Numbered from the stretch's first letter, positions 51,301 through 59,197 are shown. The stretch is DNA of 64,000 nt from Culex pipiens pallens (GCF_016801865.2 NC_068937.1:112755068-112819067), one strand, 5' to 3'. Numbers and translations are program-made. The notes: generated by a model from the sequence alone, not told the origin.

Positions 51301-54300
51301 CACAGGGCAGTGTCCCATCGTAAAACACGAGCACAAAGATAATTCAATTCTAGCCACTTTGTAACACTCCACAGTAAGTTCGACAGTGTAGATGGGATTC
51401 TCTTGTTCTCTCCCTAGCCAACAGACATTTCAAATATGCTGGCTGCAGCGGAACCATGCTCCAGAAGCCACAAATTGGCCACCTCATTTGGTCAGATTTG
51501 GCTTACACTTTGTTAATGTTGAGACCGGTGCAATGCAATGCCTTTGAGTGTTCCATTAGAAGTTGAATTTTTACGCTGTCACACGTCAACCAATGCAATG
51601 CTTGTGGAGAAGATTTTTTTTACTTGTACCAACTTTTACACTTATTTTGTGGTTTCAAATATTACACTTTAGAAAAGACCTTGTTTTGTTTCAAACATAT
51701 AAGGGTCATTCCATCTGAAGCGGAACAGCACTTGAAAATTACCATCTCCGATTCTGCTCAAATTTGGCAGAGCTGTTAAGACTATCAAAACATGCAAAAA
51801 TCCCGAATTTCATCCAAATCGGACCACCCCCTCCATTTTTGTACCCTCCCAAAAAATCGACTTTTTGGCTATTTTTGAGCAAAACGAAAATCTTCGAACG
51901 ACGATAACTCAGGAACCACAAATCTTAGAGAGTCGGTCTTAGAGTCAATTTTGAAGGAAATCCAATTTTAAAGGAGAATCCATTTCTGTGTTCAAAATTT
52001 AGATTAAAATATGTTTTCTACCTGTATTGCGCAATTGAAAACTTTAAATGGCCGTATCTCAAAACAGCCCTATTTATTTTTTGAATTCTCACCATCGTAT
52101 TCCCCGTCCGATTTTACATAAGAATCACTTATCGACAGAAAGGAATATGTTTCGTTCCAGAGATATCGAATTTTAAAGTTTTGAGTATTTGAGATTAGCT
52201 ACACTCGCCGCCTCTGCTAGAAGCACTCAGGCGCGATGATGAATAATTACTACCTGGTGTTCTGTAAGATGAATCATGTTTATAATTTTATACGATTTTG
52301 AGATGATCAATACCTTGAACAACCTATTTTTTGTTTAAGGAATATTTATTGGGTAATTTTCAATGCACTGTTTTTCCTGATCACAGAGTCATTGAACCAT
52401 ATTAAGTAAAATTTGAACTTTGAATATTTATTTGCAAATGCTACAGAGTTTTAACAATACAATTTTCAAAAAAATCATGTTTCTATTATTTTTATATTTT
52501 TCCTAATTCCTCATTTCTTCCCATTTTATCAAATTATTTCTTTTATTTGAAGTGAGAACAAATGTAGAGCTGGCTGTGGTAGATGAAATAACTCTGTGCG
52601 GTAGCAAAATATTGCCATTCAGCAATAACTTCAAAAAATCTGCCTTACGGTTTGAGAGGTTGATCATATTAAACCGATTTTTATATTGTGAGCCAGTTTC
52701 ATCTGAATAATTGACAGCAGCTTTATCGTCTTTCAAGATTTCTAAATGATTGACAAACAAAAATAAAGAATATTGTTCGGACGGTGTCGAAATCAACACA
52801 ACTGAATTTGATCTTAATCAGTTAATAAATCAGATTAATCTTTGTGATTTACTTACATTTTTCAGTTTTATACTTTCCGGAAATCCTCTTGCTTAATCAT
52901 GCTTCACGAGAGTATAATCATGTTAATTCATAATTTTTAACACTATAATGTATCGTACACTTTTTCTTAAGTGTTTCTTACAAGATTAATTGCAATTTCC
53001 TGCTAGCTCTGCAGGAATTCCATTCATGGGCTATCGATTGGGCTAGCACACAAATTCATTGTATACTTTTTTTAAATTTAAGATTATACAGCAGTTTCCT
53101 ACAGTGGTGTACATTCAATATTTGCCTATTTTGTTAATGATTATTTGGGATGAAATCTTATTTCAATAAAAACAGGTAACAGTTATAGATCAGCGCGCCC
53201 GAGTGCATCTAGCAGAGGCGGCGAGTGTAGCAGATGTAGGTAATCTCAAATACTCAAAACTTTAAAATTCGATATCTCTGGAACGAAAAATATTCCTTTC
53301 TGTCGATAAGTGATTCTTATGTAAAATCGGACGGGGAATACGATGGCGAGGTCAAATTCAAAAAATAAATAGGGCTGTTTTGAGATACGACCATTTAAAG
53401 TTTTCAATTGCGCAATACAGGTAGAAAACATATTTTAATCTAAATTTTGATCACAGAAATGGATTCTACGTCCAATTTCCTTCAAAATTGAGTCTAAGAC
53501 CGACCCTCTAAGATGTGTGGTTCCTGAGTTATAGTCGTTTGAAGATAGTGGTTTTGCTCAAAAATCGCCAAAAAGTCGATTTTTTGGGAGGGTACAAAAA
53601 TGGAGGGGGTGGTCCGATTTGGATGAAATTCGGGATTTTTGCATGTTTTTATAGTCTCATCAGCTCTGCCAAATTTGAGCAGAATCGGAGATGGTAATTT
53701 TCAAATTTGCATTTTTTCTTGCACACTTCAGGTGGAATGACCCATAATAAATTAAAATATTTGTCAATGTATGAAATGCACAAAAAAAATTGTTGAGAAC
53801 AGTTTTGCAAACAGGCATTCCTGAATTAATTAAGTTTTGCATCGACGATTAATAAATTAATATCCAATTAAAAAGTTATCTGGTTAACTTCAATTGGCTT
53901 AACGCATAAATCGAATACCTGAATTTAATTGTGCACTATAGCTTTAACGTTAGGAAACAAAACCTCTAGCCAGTAAGCATTATAATTTTTTGAAGTATTC
54001 TTGAAAGTATCATATATTTATTTTTGTAAAATTAACATTTATTTACAATTTAACTGCAAAAGTATTCGAAAAATGTTTTTGCAGGTCCTGAACGCGTAAA
54101 CTTAAATAACCACCGGACCATCCTGCACCAACACGAAACAGGAAAAGCGTTTTCCCAACTCGATGAATATTTTAAGCTGCTGCAGGTCGCAGACATGAAG
54201 TGGGCATTTCTCATTGGAAAGAATAAACCAGAAACTCAACGCAGCCGTACGGAACGTTTTTTTTTTCGCCTCTACGCAGTAAAACTGACAACCAATAATG

Positions 54301-55296
54301 AACACGAAAGTGGCCCATCATTTATGCAGATTACTCGTTGGTGAGTTTCTGGTGGTTGGTTCCGCTTCAAAGGACAATCGTTTTGCTCCGGAGACGCAAG
54401 TGGCCTTATTTCAGCGTGTCGTCCTGTTACAGTAAATAAAAAGTGAAAATTTATAAAAAAATGTATTAAAAGCAATTCGATGCCTAGTAGGGATTCAGCT
54501 GACTTTTCGACTCATCAAACTTGGTATTGTAAAAAAATTACCGACAAAAATTCAACTTAATTGTAAGGAACATTAACACATGTTACCTGGTTTTCGAAAA
54601 ATCCTTTAACGAGCCACTTCTACCATAATTTTCTACGCTTGGAATGTAAATTTGTGATTCATCGAATTGAGCTTTCCACGTGTGTGGGTAGGACCAAACG
54701 AGGGAAAAGTGGCATATGTAAATTGTGTGACATTTTACAAGCTATACTGGCTGTGTCGTTGTCACTGAACACTGTGGAACGTTTCCAATTCAGCACTGCG
54801 CCTACGAGCCCCAAGGGGGTCTTACATGCGATAAATGTAACTATTCTAGTGCTTATAAGCTGTAGAAGAAGCCGCAGTTGGCTAGTAAAGCGATGGAAAG
54901 CTTACATTCAATGTGACCTTGGATCCCATCAAATTCGCAGCAGCCCTATTTTTAGCTCATAAAAATATATAACTTATGTAAATTGTAAACTCAATTGGAA
55001 ACATGTTTTTTGCCTCCAAGTCTAGTTAAGAACTGACCGCAAAAAATACCAAACGAAAAATTGATCAACAATCAGGAAGTTTAGTGTGGTGAAGAACCTT
55101 ACCTCAACGTAACCGGTTCGTCCTCACGTGGAACATGACTCCGGCCAAGCGTGATCATTTCGCCCAGCACGTCCAGTATCTCGGTCCGGTTGAACTCGCC
55201 AATTACGGAAGAATTGTACTCCGTGGACCACGGATATCGCAGGATCGTGGCCTGGGTACAGTTGACCAACCGTTCCAGCTCAACTGTATCACTCAT
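18370..55296 (-). CDS. TkR86C: Tachykinin-family GPCR, TkR86C-like (5' part, exons 1-4)
   Basis: Four minus-strand exons join in frame: 55296-55103, 43857-43712, 38379-38166 and 18504-18370, all with GT donors and AG acceptors; junction phases are 2, 1 and 2. The product is a plasma-membrane neuropeptide receptor. Exon 1 is an extracellular N-terminus with three N-glycosylation sequons (Asn12, Asn28, Asn36). Exon 2 carries TM1 with the GN signature. Exon 3 encodes MRTVTNYFLLNLSVADLL (TM2), the DWPFG loop, a Cys for the usual disulfide, and TM3. The DRY motif (184-186) is split across introns 3, and exon 4 gives loop 2 and TM4. From memory of Drosophila receptors, the match is better to TkR86C (natalisin/tachykinin-related receptor) than to TkR99D. 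About 229 codons are present. TM5-TM7 were not seen in 1-18369, so the gene is cut by the window edge. The start is the first ATG of the exon 1 frame; a 5' UTR exon further right is possible. Confidence 0.9.
18505..19178. other. Receptor intron 3, next to exon 4
   Basis: The minus-strand acceptor TTTGCAG ends at 18505. A 177-codon open frame at 19095-18562 (minus) lies across this region but has a composition and ending inconsistent with the receptor and no recognised family; it is treated as non-coding. Confidence 0.4.
19179..20362. repeat. Perfect octamer tandem array (TTCTTTTG)n, about 148 copies
   Basis: An 8-bp unit (GTTCTTTT on the plus strand) repeats without a visible mismatch for about 1184 bp. 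It creates stop-free reading in all three plus frames, because 8 is not divisible by 3 and every frame cycles through the same eight residues. These open frames are artefacts. On the receptor transcript strand the array is purine-rich (GAACAAAA), about 0.7 kb upstream of the exon 4 acceptor. Confidence 0.97.
20363..20882. other. Spacer between octamer array and PPO promoter
   Basis: A/T-rich sequence in receptor intron 3. I see no coding exon or clear repeat. Confidence 0.5.
20883..21010 (+). promoter_or_regulatory. Possible upstream control region of prophenoloxidase
   Basis: The G/C-richer stretch before the TATA box holds one AGGTCA nuclear-receptor half site (20883-20888), followed 7 nt later by a degenerate inverted half site (TGACGG), and several GATAA-type motifs near 20929, 20980 and 21000. 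A second AGGTCA is at 21051-21056. Ecdysone and GATA control of mosquito PPO genes has been described, but function here is only inferred from short motifs. Confidence 0.25.
21034..21073 (+). promoter_or_regulatory. Core promoter of prophenoloxidase (TATA box and Inr candidates)
   Basis: CTATAAAAAG at 21034-21043 is a strong TATA box about 95 nt before the start ATG. Two initiator-like sequences follow: TCATTC at 21054-21059 and TTAGTT at 21068-21073. The second is nearer the usual ~30-nt spacing. That predicts a short, probably unspliced 5' leader. The exact start site is inferred. Confidence 0.6.
21129..32387 (+). CDS. PPO: Prophenoloxidase zymogen
   Basis: Five exons: 21129-21423, 28618-29594, 29655-29800, 31692-31873 and 31942-32387 (phases 1, 0, 2, 1), giving 2046 nt and 681 residues, the usual insect PPO length. 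Phenoloxidase oxidises mono- and diphenols to quinones for melanization, cuticle hardening and wound repair in hemolymph. The type 3 copper ligands are visible: CuA His206, His210 (HHWHWH) and His236; CuB His363, His367 (MHNAGH) and His403 (YRWH). Spacings match other insect PPOs. The expected activation cleavage lies at Arg48-Phe49 (NRFGD). The C-terminal domain holds a GCGW motif (580-583) like the thiol-ester region. There is no signal peptide, as is normal for PPOs. ATG 21129 is the first in-frame ATG, and the resulting N-terminus fits the family. The gene lies entirely in intron 3 of the opposite-strand receptor. Intron 1 (7.2 kb) is full of transposons. Intron 2 is 60 nt, phase 0 and stop-free. 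Mosquitoes have several PPO paralogs; which one this is cannot be decided here. Confidence 0.96.
21424..23163. other. PPO intron 1, first part
   Basis: The GTAAGC donor at 21424 follows exon 1. The rest is mostly A/T-rich sequence with a G/C-richer patch at 21560-21790 that holds only short open frames without recognisable protein similarity. Confidence 0.5.
23164..23913. mobile_element. Foldback MITE, 750 bp, near-full-length palindrome
   Basis: The left end GCGTGGTTCACGGATATATG is matched by its reverse complement at the right end, and TA flanks both sides (23162-23163, 23914-23915). The two halves can pair over most of their length around a centre near 23530: for example, the segment with GTCCAATAAACCAAATTT at about 23499 pairs with one at about 23550. 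It lies in PPO intron 1 and receptor intron 3. Confidence 0.8.
24676..25262. mobile_element. MITE-like repeat, copy B (single internal unit)
   Basis: It begins with CACCTATGTGGTTGGAGCC and ends with CTCAGTGAGGAAGGC. The ends are short inverted repeats around GCCTTCCTCAC. It is highly similar to 16553-17474 but holds only one copy of the internal ~175-bp unit. A CA-rich microsatellite lies at about 25109-25141. Confidence 0.7.
25281..25479. mobile_element. Short MITE, 'ATAGCACGA' family, copy 1
   Basis: The ends TCGTGCTAT and ATAGCACGA are inverted repeats. The internal CGAGAAAAACGCGTTT, the GTTTGGCTAACCGTTCTG block and GTGTGTCAAGATAGCACG recur in two other intervals (37286-37549 and about 43980-44254). 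Confidence 0.6.
25480..26599. other. PPO intron 1, between MITE and retrotransposon
   Basis: A/T-rich sequence with no recognised gene. 'ACACGTGGAAAT' occurs twice (near 25845 and 26040), which suggests the ends of another old repeat. Open frames here show no family signature. Confidence 0.4.
26600..28282 (+). mobile_element. 5'-truncated non-LTR retrotransposon (inside PPO intron 1)
   Basis: The element keeps most of a reverse transcriptase ORF and ends in an AAAC-repeat/A-rich tail (28256-28282), typical of insect non-LTR elements. The endonuclease and ORF1 parts are missing, so it is a 5'-truncated copy. It lies in the sense direction of prophenoloxidase. No target-site duplication was recognised. 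The clade was not determined; the Jockey/CR1 group is the likeliest guess. Confidence 0.85.
26608..28194 (+). pseudogene. Reverse transcriptase of a non-LTR retrotransposon, one internal stop
   Basis: A single frame from about 26671 to the TAA at 28192-28194 carries the RT motifs in order: GPDGIP, NYRGIS, QHGFMPGRST, TDLSAAFDRLNH with a catalytic Asp, QGSHLGPL, and AYADDLKIF with the catalytic Asp pair. The thumb and C-terminal part follow (ESVQRRFIRFALRLLPW). One in-frame TAA at 27613-27615 interrupts an otherwise intact frame, where relatives usually have an aromatic residue. The first codon of the open frame is GTG after a stop, so there is no genuine start. Enzymatic activity is not expected. 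Confidence 0.85.
28335..28617 (+). mobile_element. Small MITE abutting PPO exon 2
   Basis: The left end reads CTACACTGAAAAAAATGATG. The right end, reverse complemented, reads CTACACAGAAAAAAAGTTGA, giving a ~15-bp terminal inverted repeat. Internally, 'ggtaatattcatcagg' occurs twice (near 28355 and 28460), and a segment at 28382-28418 is closely similar to the right end at 28579-28617. The last base of the element is the G of the AG acceptor of PPO exon 2. Confidence 0.6.
29595..29654 (+). other. Prophenoloxidase intron 2 (60 nt, in frame, no stop)
   Basis: The donor CAG|GTACGA and acceptor TTACAG|CTGACG bound a 60-nt phase-0 intron. The intron reads through as 20 sense codons. Removing it restores the conserved PPO junction KQQ|LTFEG, so splicing is the default expectation. 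Retention would insert 20 residues about 21 residues after the last CuB histidine without breaking the frame. Confidence 0.85.
29801..31691. other. PPO intron 3
   Basis: 1891-nt phase-2 intron with donor GTGAGT and acceptor ACGACAG. No coding exon or well-bounded repeat was recognised. Confidence 0.7.
32388..34891. other. Interval between prophenoloxidase and scarlet
   Basis: 2.5 kb of mostly A/T-rich DNA containing the PPO 3' UTR, a (GAT)n stretch near 33050, and a poly-A run near 33609. No canonical AATAAA was found soon after the PPO stop; an AATATA variant occurs near 32476. The scarlet promoter should lie at the right end, but I saw no clear TATA box. Confidence 0.5.
34892..37129 (+). 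CDS. st: ABCG half-transporter, scarlet ortholog (ommochrome precursor transport)
   Basis: Four exons: 34892-35342, 35399-36273, 36328-36898 and 36957-37129; introns are 56, 54 and 58 nt (phases 1, 0, 1). The product is 689 residues. Nucleotide-binding domain first, membrane domain second, the ABCG order. Walker A GSSGAGKS at 132-139, signature LSGGE at 240-244, Walker B ILFCDEP with Asp264-Glu265, then TIHQPSS. Several hydrophobic helices follow from about residue 443. The protein resembles Drosophila Scarlet more than White or Brown along its length, including VSEHMYFMAKLKLDR-type and SENTFSPMYSVL segments and the ending FHVLGCFFLWRK. In flies Scarlet pairs with White to import tryptophan-derived ommochrome precursors into pigment granules. 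The N-terminal ~75 residues are Ser/Thr-rich and family-variable; ATG 34892 gives the longest product, and Met11 is an alternative. The gene sits 2.5 kb downstream of prophenoloxidase, same strand, inside the receptor's intron 3. Confidence 0.94.
37181..37186 (+). promoter_or_regulatory. Polyadenylation signal of scarlet
   Basis: A canonical AATAAA lies 52 nt downstream of the scarlet stop codon, inside an A/T-rich tail. Its position and strand fit a short 3' UTR. Confidence 0.6.
37286..37549. mobile_element. Short MITE, 'ATAGCACGA' family, copy 2
   Basis: It shares GAGAAAAATGCGTTTGAGCG, GTTTGGCTGACCGTTCTG and the right end GTGTCAAGATAGCACGA with copies at 25281 and 43980. It lies 0.16 kb downstream of scarlet. 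Isolated end fragments of the family also occur near 16352 and 37781. Confidence 0.6.
37842..37912 (+). tRNA. tRNA-Thr(CGU)-like head, probably a SINE
   Basis: The 7-bp acceptor pair CCGAGCC/GGCTCGG is perfect. The anticodon loop CTCGTAA gives CGT (Thr ACG), with a four-pair stem CCGC/GCGG. The T arm has GGTTCAAATCC. Box A-like TAGCCCAGTGG and box B are present for RNA polymerase III. However, position 8 is A rather than U, the D stem does not pair canonically, and ACCA is encoded directly after the acceptor stem. These features favour a tRNA-derived retroelement over a working tRNA gene. Confidence 0.45.
37842..38075 (+). mobile_element. tRNA-derived SINE (candidate)
   Basis: The tRNA-like head is followed by about 150 nt of non-tRNA body (CTTTTCCCTTCTGGAATCG, then GGTAGTGTATTGTCAC, then AACCCTAACATGTGAAC). 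This matches the layout of mosquito tRNA-derived SINEs. The 3' boundary is uncertain and no target duplication was identified. It lies about 90 bp from receptor exon 3. Confidence 0.5.
38380..41351. other. Receptor intron 2, left part
   Basis: A/T-rich sequence without a gene. A fragment near 39298-39342 (CCAATGTCACCCCTGCTGACGG) matches one end of the MITE family seen at 41543 and 57148. Confidence 0.5.
41352..42157. mobile_element. GGCGTCAT-ended MITE carrying a nested MITE
   Basis: The left GGCGTCATCTTTAAAGTACG and the right end, reverse complemented (GGCGTCATCCATAAAGTATG), are inverted repeats. G-rich subterminal tracts (AGGGGGGGGCG and GGGAGAGGGGGG) are typical of the family. A related 151-bp element lies at 58771-58921. 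Confidence 0.7.
41543..41657. mobile_element. 115-bp hairpin MITE nested in 41352-42157
   Basis: ACCGTCATCAGGGGTGACAT at the left pairs with ATGTTACCCCTGATGACGGT at the right, and the inner parts also pair through CATTGGGTCATACAAA / TTTGTATGACCCAA. It contains a run of 11 G. Confidence 0.8.
42158..43711. other. Receptor intron 2, right part
   Basis: A/T-rich DNA without a recognised gene or bounded repeat; the minus-strand donor GTAAGTG starts at 43711. Confidence 0.5.
43980..44254. mobile_element. Short MITE, 'ATAGCACGA' family, copy 3
   Basis: It contains GTTCCGAGAAAAAAGCG, GTTTGGTTGACCATTCTG and the right end GTGTCAAGATAGCACAA. It sits just upstream (in receptor orientation) of exon 2. 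The left boundary is approximate. Confidence 0.5.
44953..45168. mobile_element. ACACAGAAA-ended small MITE
   Basis: Bounded by TACACAGAAATAAATAATTC and TTTACACTTTTTTTCGTGTG. It contains ATGTTACATCATTGATG. A related element follows at 45454-45597. Confidence 0.5.
45454..45597. mobile_element. ACACACAAAA-ended small MITE
   Basis: It has ACACACAAAAATATTTCCGA at the left and ACACTTTTTTCTGTGTAT at the right, and shares ATGTTACAT and GCAATTTGATGTAA with the element at 44953. The ends resemble those of the PPO-intron MITE at 28335-28617. Confidence 0.5.
45844..46012. mobile_element. Small G-rich MITE
   Basis: GGATCATCCATAAACCACCT at the left and GTCCACGTGGTTTATGGA at the right form an inverted repeat. 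Two G runs (10 and 14 G) flank a TTGTCCA...TGGACAA pair. Confidence 0.6.
46445..47080. repeat. ~149-bp tandem repeat, four copies
   Basis: The block AGGTTGTGGCCACTAC starts at 46481, 46629, 46778 (last base changed) and 46927 (periods 148, 149, 149); a partial copy begins near 47069. Units are almost identical and include CCCCGGGGGAACCTTCTTTG. Several overlapping minus-strand open frames here are by-products of the repetition. Confidence 0.95.
47081..47402 (-). other. G/C-rich segment with open frame inside the foldback
   Basis: A minus-strand frame from 47402 stays open through the segment and into the tandem array. It is rich in Arg, Ser and Gln with a Q4 run and a basic stretch (SRRRKFERSGRRGSR). 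Base composition is far G/C-richer than the flanks. It could be captured host sequence; no family was recognised. Confidence 0.3.
48866..49092. mobile_element. 227-bp MITE, TA target, CACTCAACCCCCG ends
   Basis: CACTCAACCCCCGATGGTTT at the left and its approximate complement CCACCGGGGGTTGAGTG at the right, with TA on both sides (48864-48865, 49093-49094). Inner blocks with GTTTGACAC and AAAAAGTG pair as well. Confidence 0.8.
49093..51702. other. Receptor intron 1, central stretch
   Basis: No recognised gene. The open frame at 50964-50596 (minus) and its plus-strand shadow carry no recognisable motif. A fragment near 50434 (CTACACGGAAAAAATCAATT) resembles a MITE end. Confidence 0.4.
51703..53743. 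mobile_element. 2-kb foldback with ~0.53-kb arms
   Basis: The left arm (51703 to about 52237) begins GGGTCATTCCATCTGAAG. The right arm (about 53188 to 53743) ends CTTCAGGTGGAATGACCC. Arms pair throughout, including GGACCACCCCCTCC with GGAGGGGGTGGTCC, and CTACACTCGCCGCCTCTGCT with AGCAGAGGCGGCGAGTGTAG at the inner ends. The ~0.95-kb loop is A/T-rich and encodes nothing recognised. Confidence 0.85.
53744..55102. other. Receptor intron 1 next to exon 1
   Basis: A/T-rich with no recognised gene. The minus-strand donor GTAAGG is at 55102-55097. Confidence 0.5.
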
Positions 55297-56174
55297 CGTG
55301 CTTGACTGAATTACACTATTTTTTTCTCCTCAAACTAATCACTTCCGGCTTTCACCGGTCACACTGTTACACACCAACACATGTAGAAATAACGTGGCAA
55401 ATCTTGTTTCTTCTGTTTATTTTTCCGGCCACTTGTTGACAATCGGTGTTTCTCCCAGGAGTGCCAACAATAGAATGGATAGATGACTACCAGATTGGCA
55501 GCTATAAATACACAAACACTCTCACATACACAACAATATATTTCCACCAGAGACGAACGGAGGTCCTGGCTACTGATTTCCGGTGGAACCAGCGACGCTG
55601 AAGTATGATTGATTCAAGCCGGTTGATTTTTCTTCCTCGCACAGTCTCTCAGGGTATCGACTGCGAGGACAGGAAATGGTAGCAGATTTTTTTTTCCTCG
55701 TGTGTAGATCCACTTACAGCGACAAAGCCACAGCTCGAGTGTGTTGTATTCAGGAACAACACACAAATGCTCACGCTTACACACACATACACACAGCTAA
55801 ATGACTGTTGGTGAACCAGGACGATCCATGGCCTTGCACTTGGAGCGATTCCGATAAGCCTGCGAAGGGAAAAGCGGAAAAATGGCAATTTGTCAACATA
55901 AGTGGATTACATTAATGATAAGCTAAGCGAACTACCTGCCCTGTAGTTTCACGAGGAAAAGGATTATATTTTGAAATCATTTTCCACAAATAATTGAATT
56001 ACAAGCAGATCACCTTTTCGCAATATCTATTGAAAGCTCTTCCATGTAACAAGGCTAACTTCAAGGTTAGACAAATTTTTTAAAATTTTGAAATTCGTCA
56101 TGATGGTTGCAACTTGAAATGCAGTCCTTTTAATTTTTTCACTGATTAACCCTACTCCAACGAAACAAGTAAAG
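55297..56174. other. Receptor 5' UTR and upstream sequence
   Basis: The region should hold the receptor's leader, and perhaps further 5' UTR introns. It is rich in (CA)-type microsatellite (55505-55540 and 55765-55800). A TATAAATA near 55503 reads as TATTTATA on the receptor strand, but I cannot assign a promoter. Confidence 0.4.
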
Positions 56175-58256
56175 CAGGGGTGACCAAAGTATGGCCCACG
56201 AGGTGATTTTTTGTGGCCCGCGGACCTTTTTTGAAAGATCATGTAAAATGGCCCTTTGACCCAACTGTTAGTTGATTTTATAATTCTTTAAAATTTAGTT
56301 TTAGTTTAAGGTGAAGCCGTTGATCATTTTCGAAGAAATTTGATCATCACTATAAAATATTCTGTATTAAATTCAATTTAACGAATTTCAGCACCAAAAT
56401 GAATCAGCATGTGCCGGTTGTTGCCTTCTTGAAGCCACTGAAGGAATTTTTGATCTAAATCAATTGTGCTTAAAAATTTATATAATTTTGTGGTACAGTC
56501 ATTGACGTCCTAGTTGGCAATCATTGATTAATGACGATTTCCATAACTTTACAAGGAATGGGATAATCATTACCAAAAGGAATCAGCATGTGTAGGGCAC
56601 TATTCTAAACAACTTGTTGAAGGAATTTTGTCAAAATATTGAAAGCGACGCAAAAATTATATCTTTGAACGAAAAATCATGACAATGATGGAAGTCTTCA
56701 CGTTAAGCATTTCCATGCTTTTATCCGAAAGTTTGAATGTGATTGAAAATTGTTATTTCATCAAAATTTTCATCAAAGATTTTTGGAAATGAGTTATAAA
56801 ACATTCAAATTTGACTAAAGTAGGAAACTGTAAAAATAGCAAAAACAGGTATTCCATAGTAATCTCTCAGGGGCTGGGTCAAAAACTTATTTTGCACTTA
56901 GAAAATTTTCACCTCGGGATACGAACTCATGAAATTAGGATTAATGGAAATGAAATGGACTAATTGATTAAAGTCTTATTCAGGCAGAAAATATTTATTT
57001 TTTATTGAAATCAGAGGAATACTTGTTGAAAAATCTTTTTGCAACGATTTATCATTATATTATACCTTGTTTAAAAATAAAATTATACATTTTATACAAA
57101 CCCCTTCTTAAAATATTTTATTTCAGATTTCAATGTTTATTGAGGTACCGTCAGTGGGGGTGACATTGGGTCTGGGGGGTGAGATTGAGTCAAAGTGATT
57201 TTTACGGATTTTACCATTTCTAAGGTTATTCTCAATGAAACTGAATTCTGTTAAAGGGGTTGTGTGTCCCCTACACCCCCCTCTTAAGATGACTCCGCTG
57301 AAAAAATCTCGTTCCTAGAACAAATCCTGTTATTTTGGCAGATGTCTAAAGTTGGGGTACATTTTTGGCCAAAAATGACCTCTCGAAAAATCATTTGTCT
57401 AATATTTTTGTTAGAATTGCTCGAAAACTACCCAAATGTTTGAAAATCTCCACTTCAAACATTGTAGCGTGTCAATACGATTCCCTCGAACAAGAAACGC
57501 TGTTGGATGACTTGTTTTTACCATATCGTTGTATTTGAGCATCATTTTATCTTCATTTGACCCAATGTCACCTCCTCAAAGGGGTGAGATTGGGTCAATT
57601 CTCAAACTATTGGCATTTAAGGTAGTGTTCATCAAAATCCACCATATTTTGGGAAAATAATAGTAAACTATCTAAAAACAAAACAACGTTGAAAGATTTT
57701 TGATGTTATTTAAATTGTTTTTGTTATTAAGAAATTTCGAGAGGTGTATCGTTTTTTGACCCATAGTCACCCCCACTGACGGTATGCCAATTGCAATGCA
57801 AATCTTATGGATATTTTGTGTTGGCCATTTTTTGGTTTTATTGATTTTAATAAATTTAAACCAATTGATTCGAAGCTTTTTTGAACAAAACTTCTGTAAA
57901 AATATCATTTTTTTGTCCTCGAAAATATTGTAAAACACATAAAATTAAAAAAATCTGCTGTTGAATCACGGGTTAGTTTTCATAAGGTTCTAAGCGCGAA
58001 GTGTAAAGCCGTTTTCGATCGATTCTCGATCAATTTACGAATTATCAAATTCAATAATATTTTGAGTTGTTCATCTGCACGTCCTTTTAATGCTCTTTAC
58101 TGAAAAATGTGAAATTTTGATTTGTTTTGAACAAAAAAAAAACAATTAAGTGTCGGACGCCATGACGGTTATTAAAACGTAATTTTTCACATTTGGCCCG
58201 CAAGCTCATGTGAGTTCTAAATTTGGCCCGCCATTCAAAAACTTTGAGCACCCCTG
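56175..58256. mobile_element. hAT-type non-autonomous element, 2.1 kb, with nested MITE
   Basis: CAGGGGTGACCAAAGTATGG at the left and CCATTCAAAAACTTTGAGCACCCCTG at the right (about 14-bp near-matching ends), flanked by 8-bp sequences AAGTAAAG (56167-56174) and AAGTAGAG (58257-58264) that differ at one base. CAGGGGTG ends and 8-bp duplications are hAT hallmarks. Subterminal GGCCCGC/GCGGGCC motifs recur. No transposase survives. Confidence 0.8.
57148..57782. mobile_element. 635-bp MITE nested in the hAT-type element, TA target
   Basis: CCGTCAGTGGGGGTGACATT at the left and its complement GTCACCCCCACTGACGG at the right, with TA on both sides (57146-57147, 57783-57784). It is related by its ends to 41543-41657. 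Confidence 0.8.
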
Positions 58257-58770
58257 AAGTAGAGGATCCCGAAAAATCCGAATCCGAAACTCAGCTCCGG
58301 ACAAAACCTGTACATTAAAAAAAAGCTAAAAACATCAAAAGTTATGATTTTTTTATTTCAAAAATTGGCTCTAGCCCTCTTAGTCATTTTAGAAGAGGGA
58401 GGGGGAATGGGTGCGAGGAGTTGAAATATAATTGTTCACGGATGACCACTAAACTGCCGTTTAACGGCGATATAATGTATACGCCATTTTGAGCATTTTC
58501 AATTTTATTGTACAGTCTGATAAAGAATCTTAAAAACTACCTCCTGACGAAAGAATTTTTCAAAAAAACTGCTCTGGGGCCCATTTTATTAAGCAAACAA
58601 ACAATGATGTATACGCCAATTTTACTCACCATGATGTATTTTCACATTGAGAATTGATAGAAGTCAAATTCAATACTGGTTGAATGTTGATTTGAGGTTT
58701 TGGGACCAAATCTAGACTGGCCAATATTTTATTACATTATTCAATTTAATTCTTAAGGGGACGTCCATTA

Positions 58771-58921
58771 GGCGTCATCCATAAAGTACGTCACGTTCTG
58801 AGGGAAGAGGGGGGTTTTGAGCAAGCGTGACATTGCGTGTTAAAAGCATAGGGAAATCGTGACAAAGGGGGTGGAGTAAAATTTGGCTGATTTTAATGTG
58901 ACGTACTTAATGGATGACACC
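58771..58921. mobile_element. 151-bp GGCGTCATCC-ended MITE
   Basis: GGCGTCATCCATAAAGTACG at the left pairs with GTACTTAATGGATGACACC at the right. Same family as 41352-42157. Confidence 0.75.
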
Positions 58922-59028
58922 TTATCCACATCCACGTAGACACTTTTTTGAAAATTCTAGACCAACCCACCTCCCTTGCGGCCAATTGTTCATGCAGAAA
59001 ATGTGTTTATAGAGAGTAGACAATCGCT

Positions 59029-59197
59029 AAGGGAGCGTAATTTTATTACGTAACGCAAAAAATTTGATTTTTAGACCCCCTGACCCTCGTAACAAAATGT
59101 CCATACAAATTACAAATTAAAAATGTTGTATAGTGCGTAACATGGCCTCCGACCCCCCTCTCCCACACTGCGTTACGTAATAAAAGAACGCTCCCTT
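59029..59197. mobile_element. 169-bp MITE with AAGGGAGCGT ends
   Basis: AAGGGAGCGTAATTTTATTA at the left pairs with TAATAAAAGAACGCTCCCTT at the right, extending into TTACGTAACGCA / TGCGTTACGTAA. Confidence 0.8.

Noticed and set aside
51739..53697. Two 60-codon frames with nearly the same protein at 51739-51921 (minus) and 53515-53697 (plus)
   Set aside because: They are the two arms of one foldback element and carry no recognised domain.
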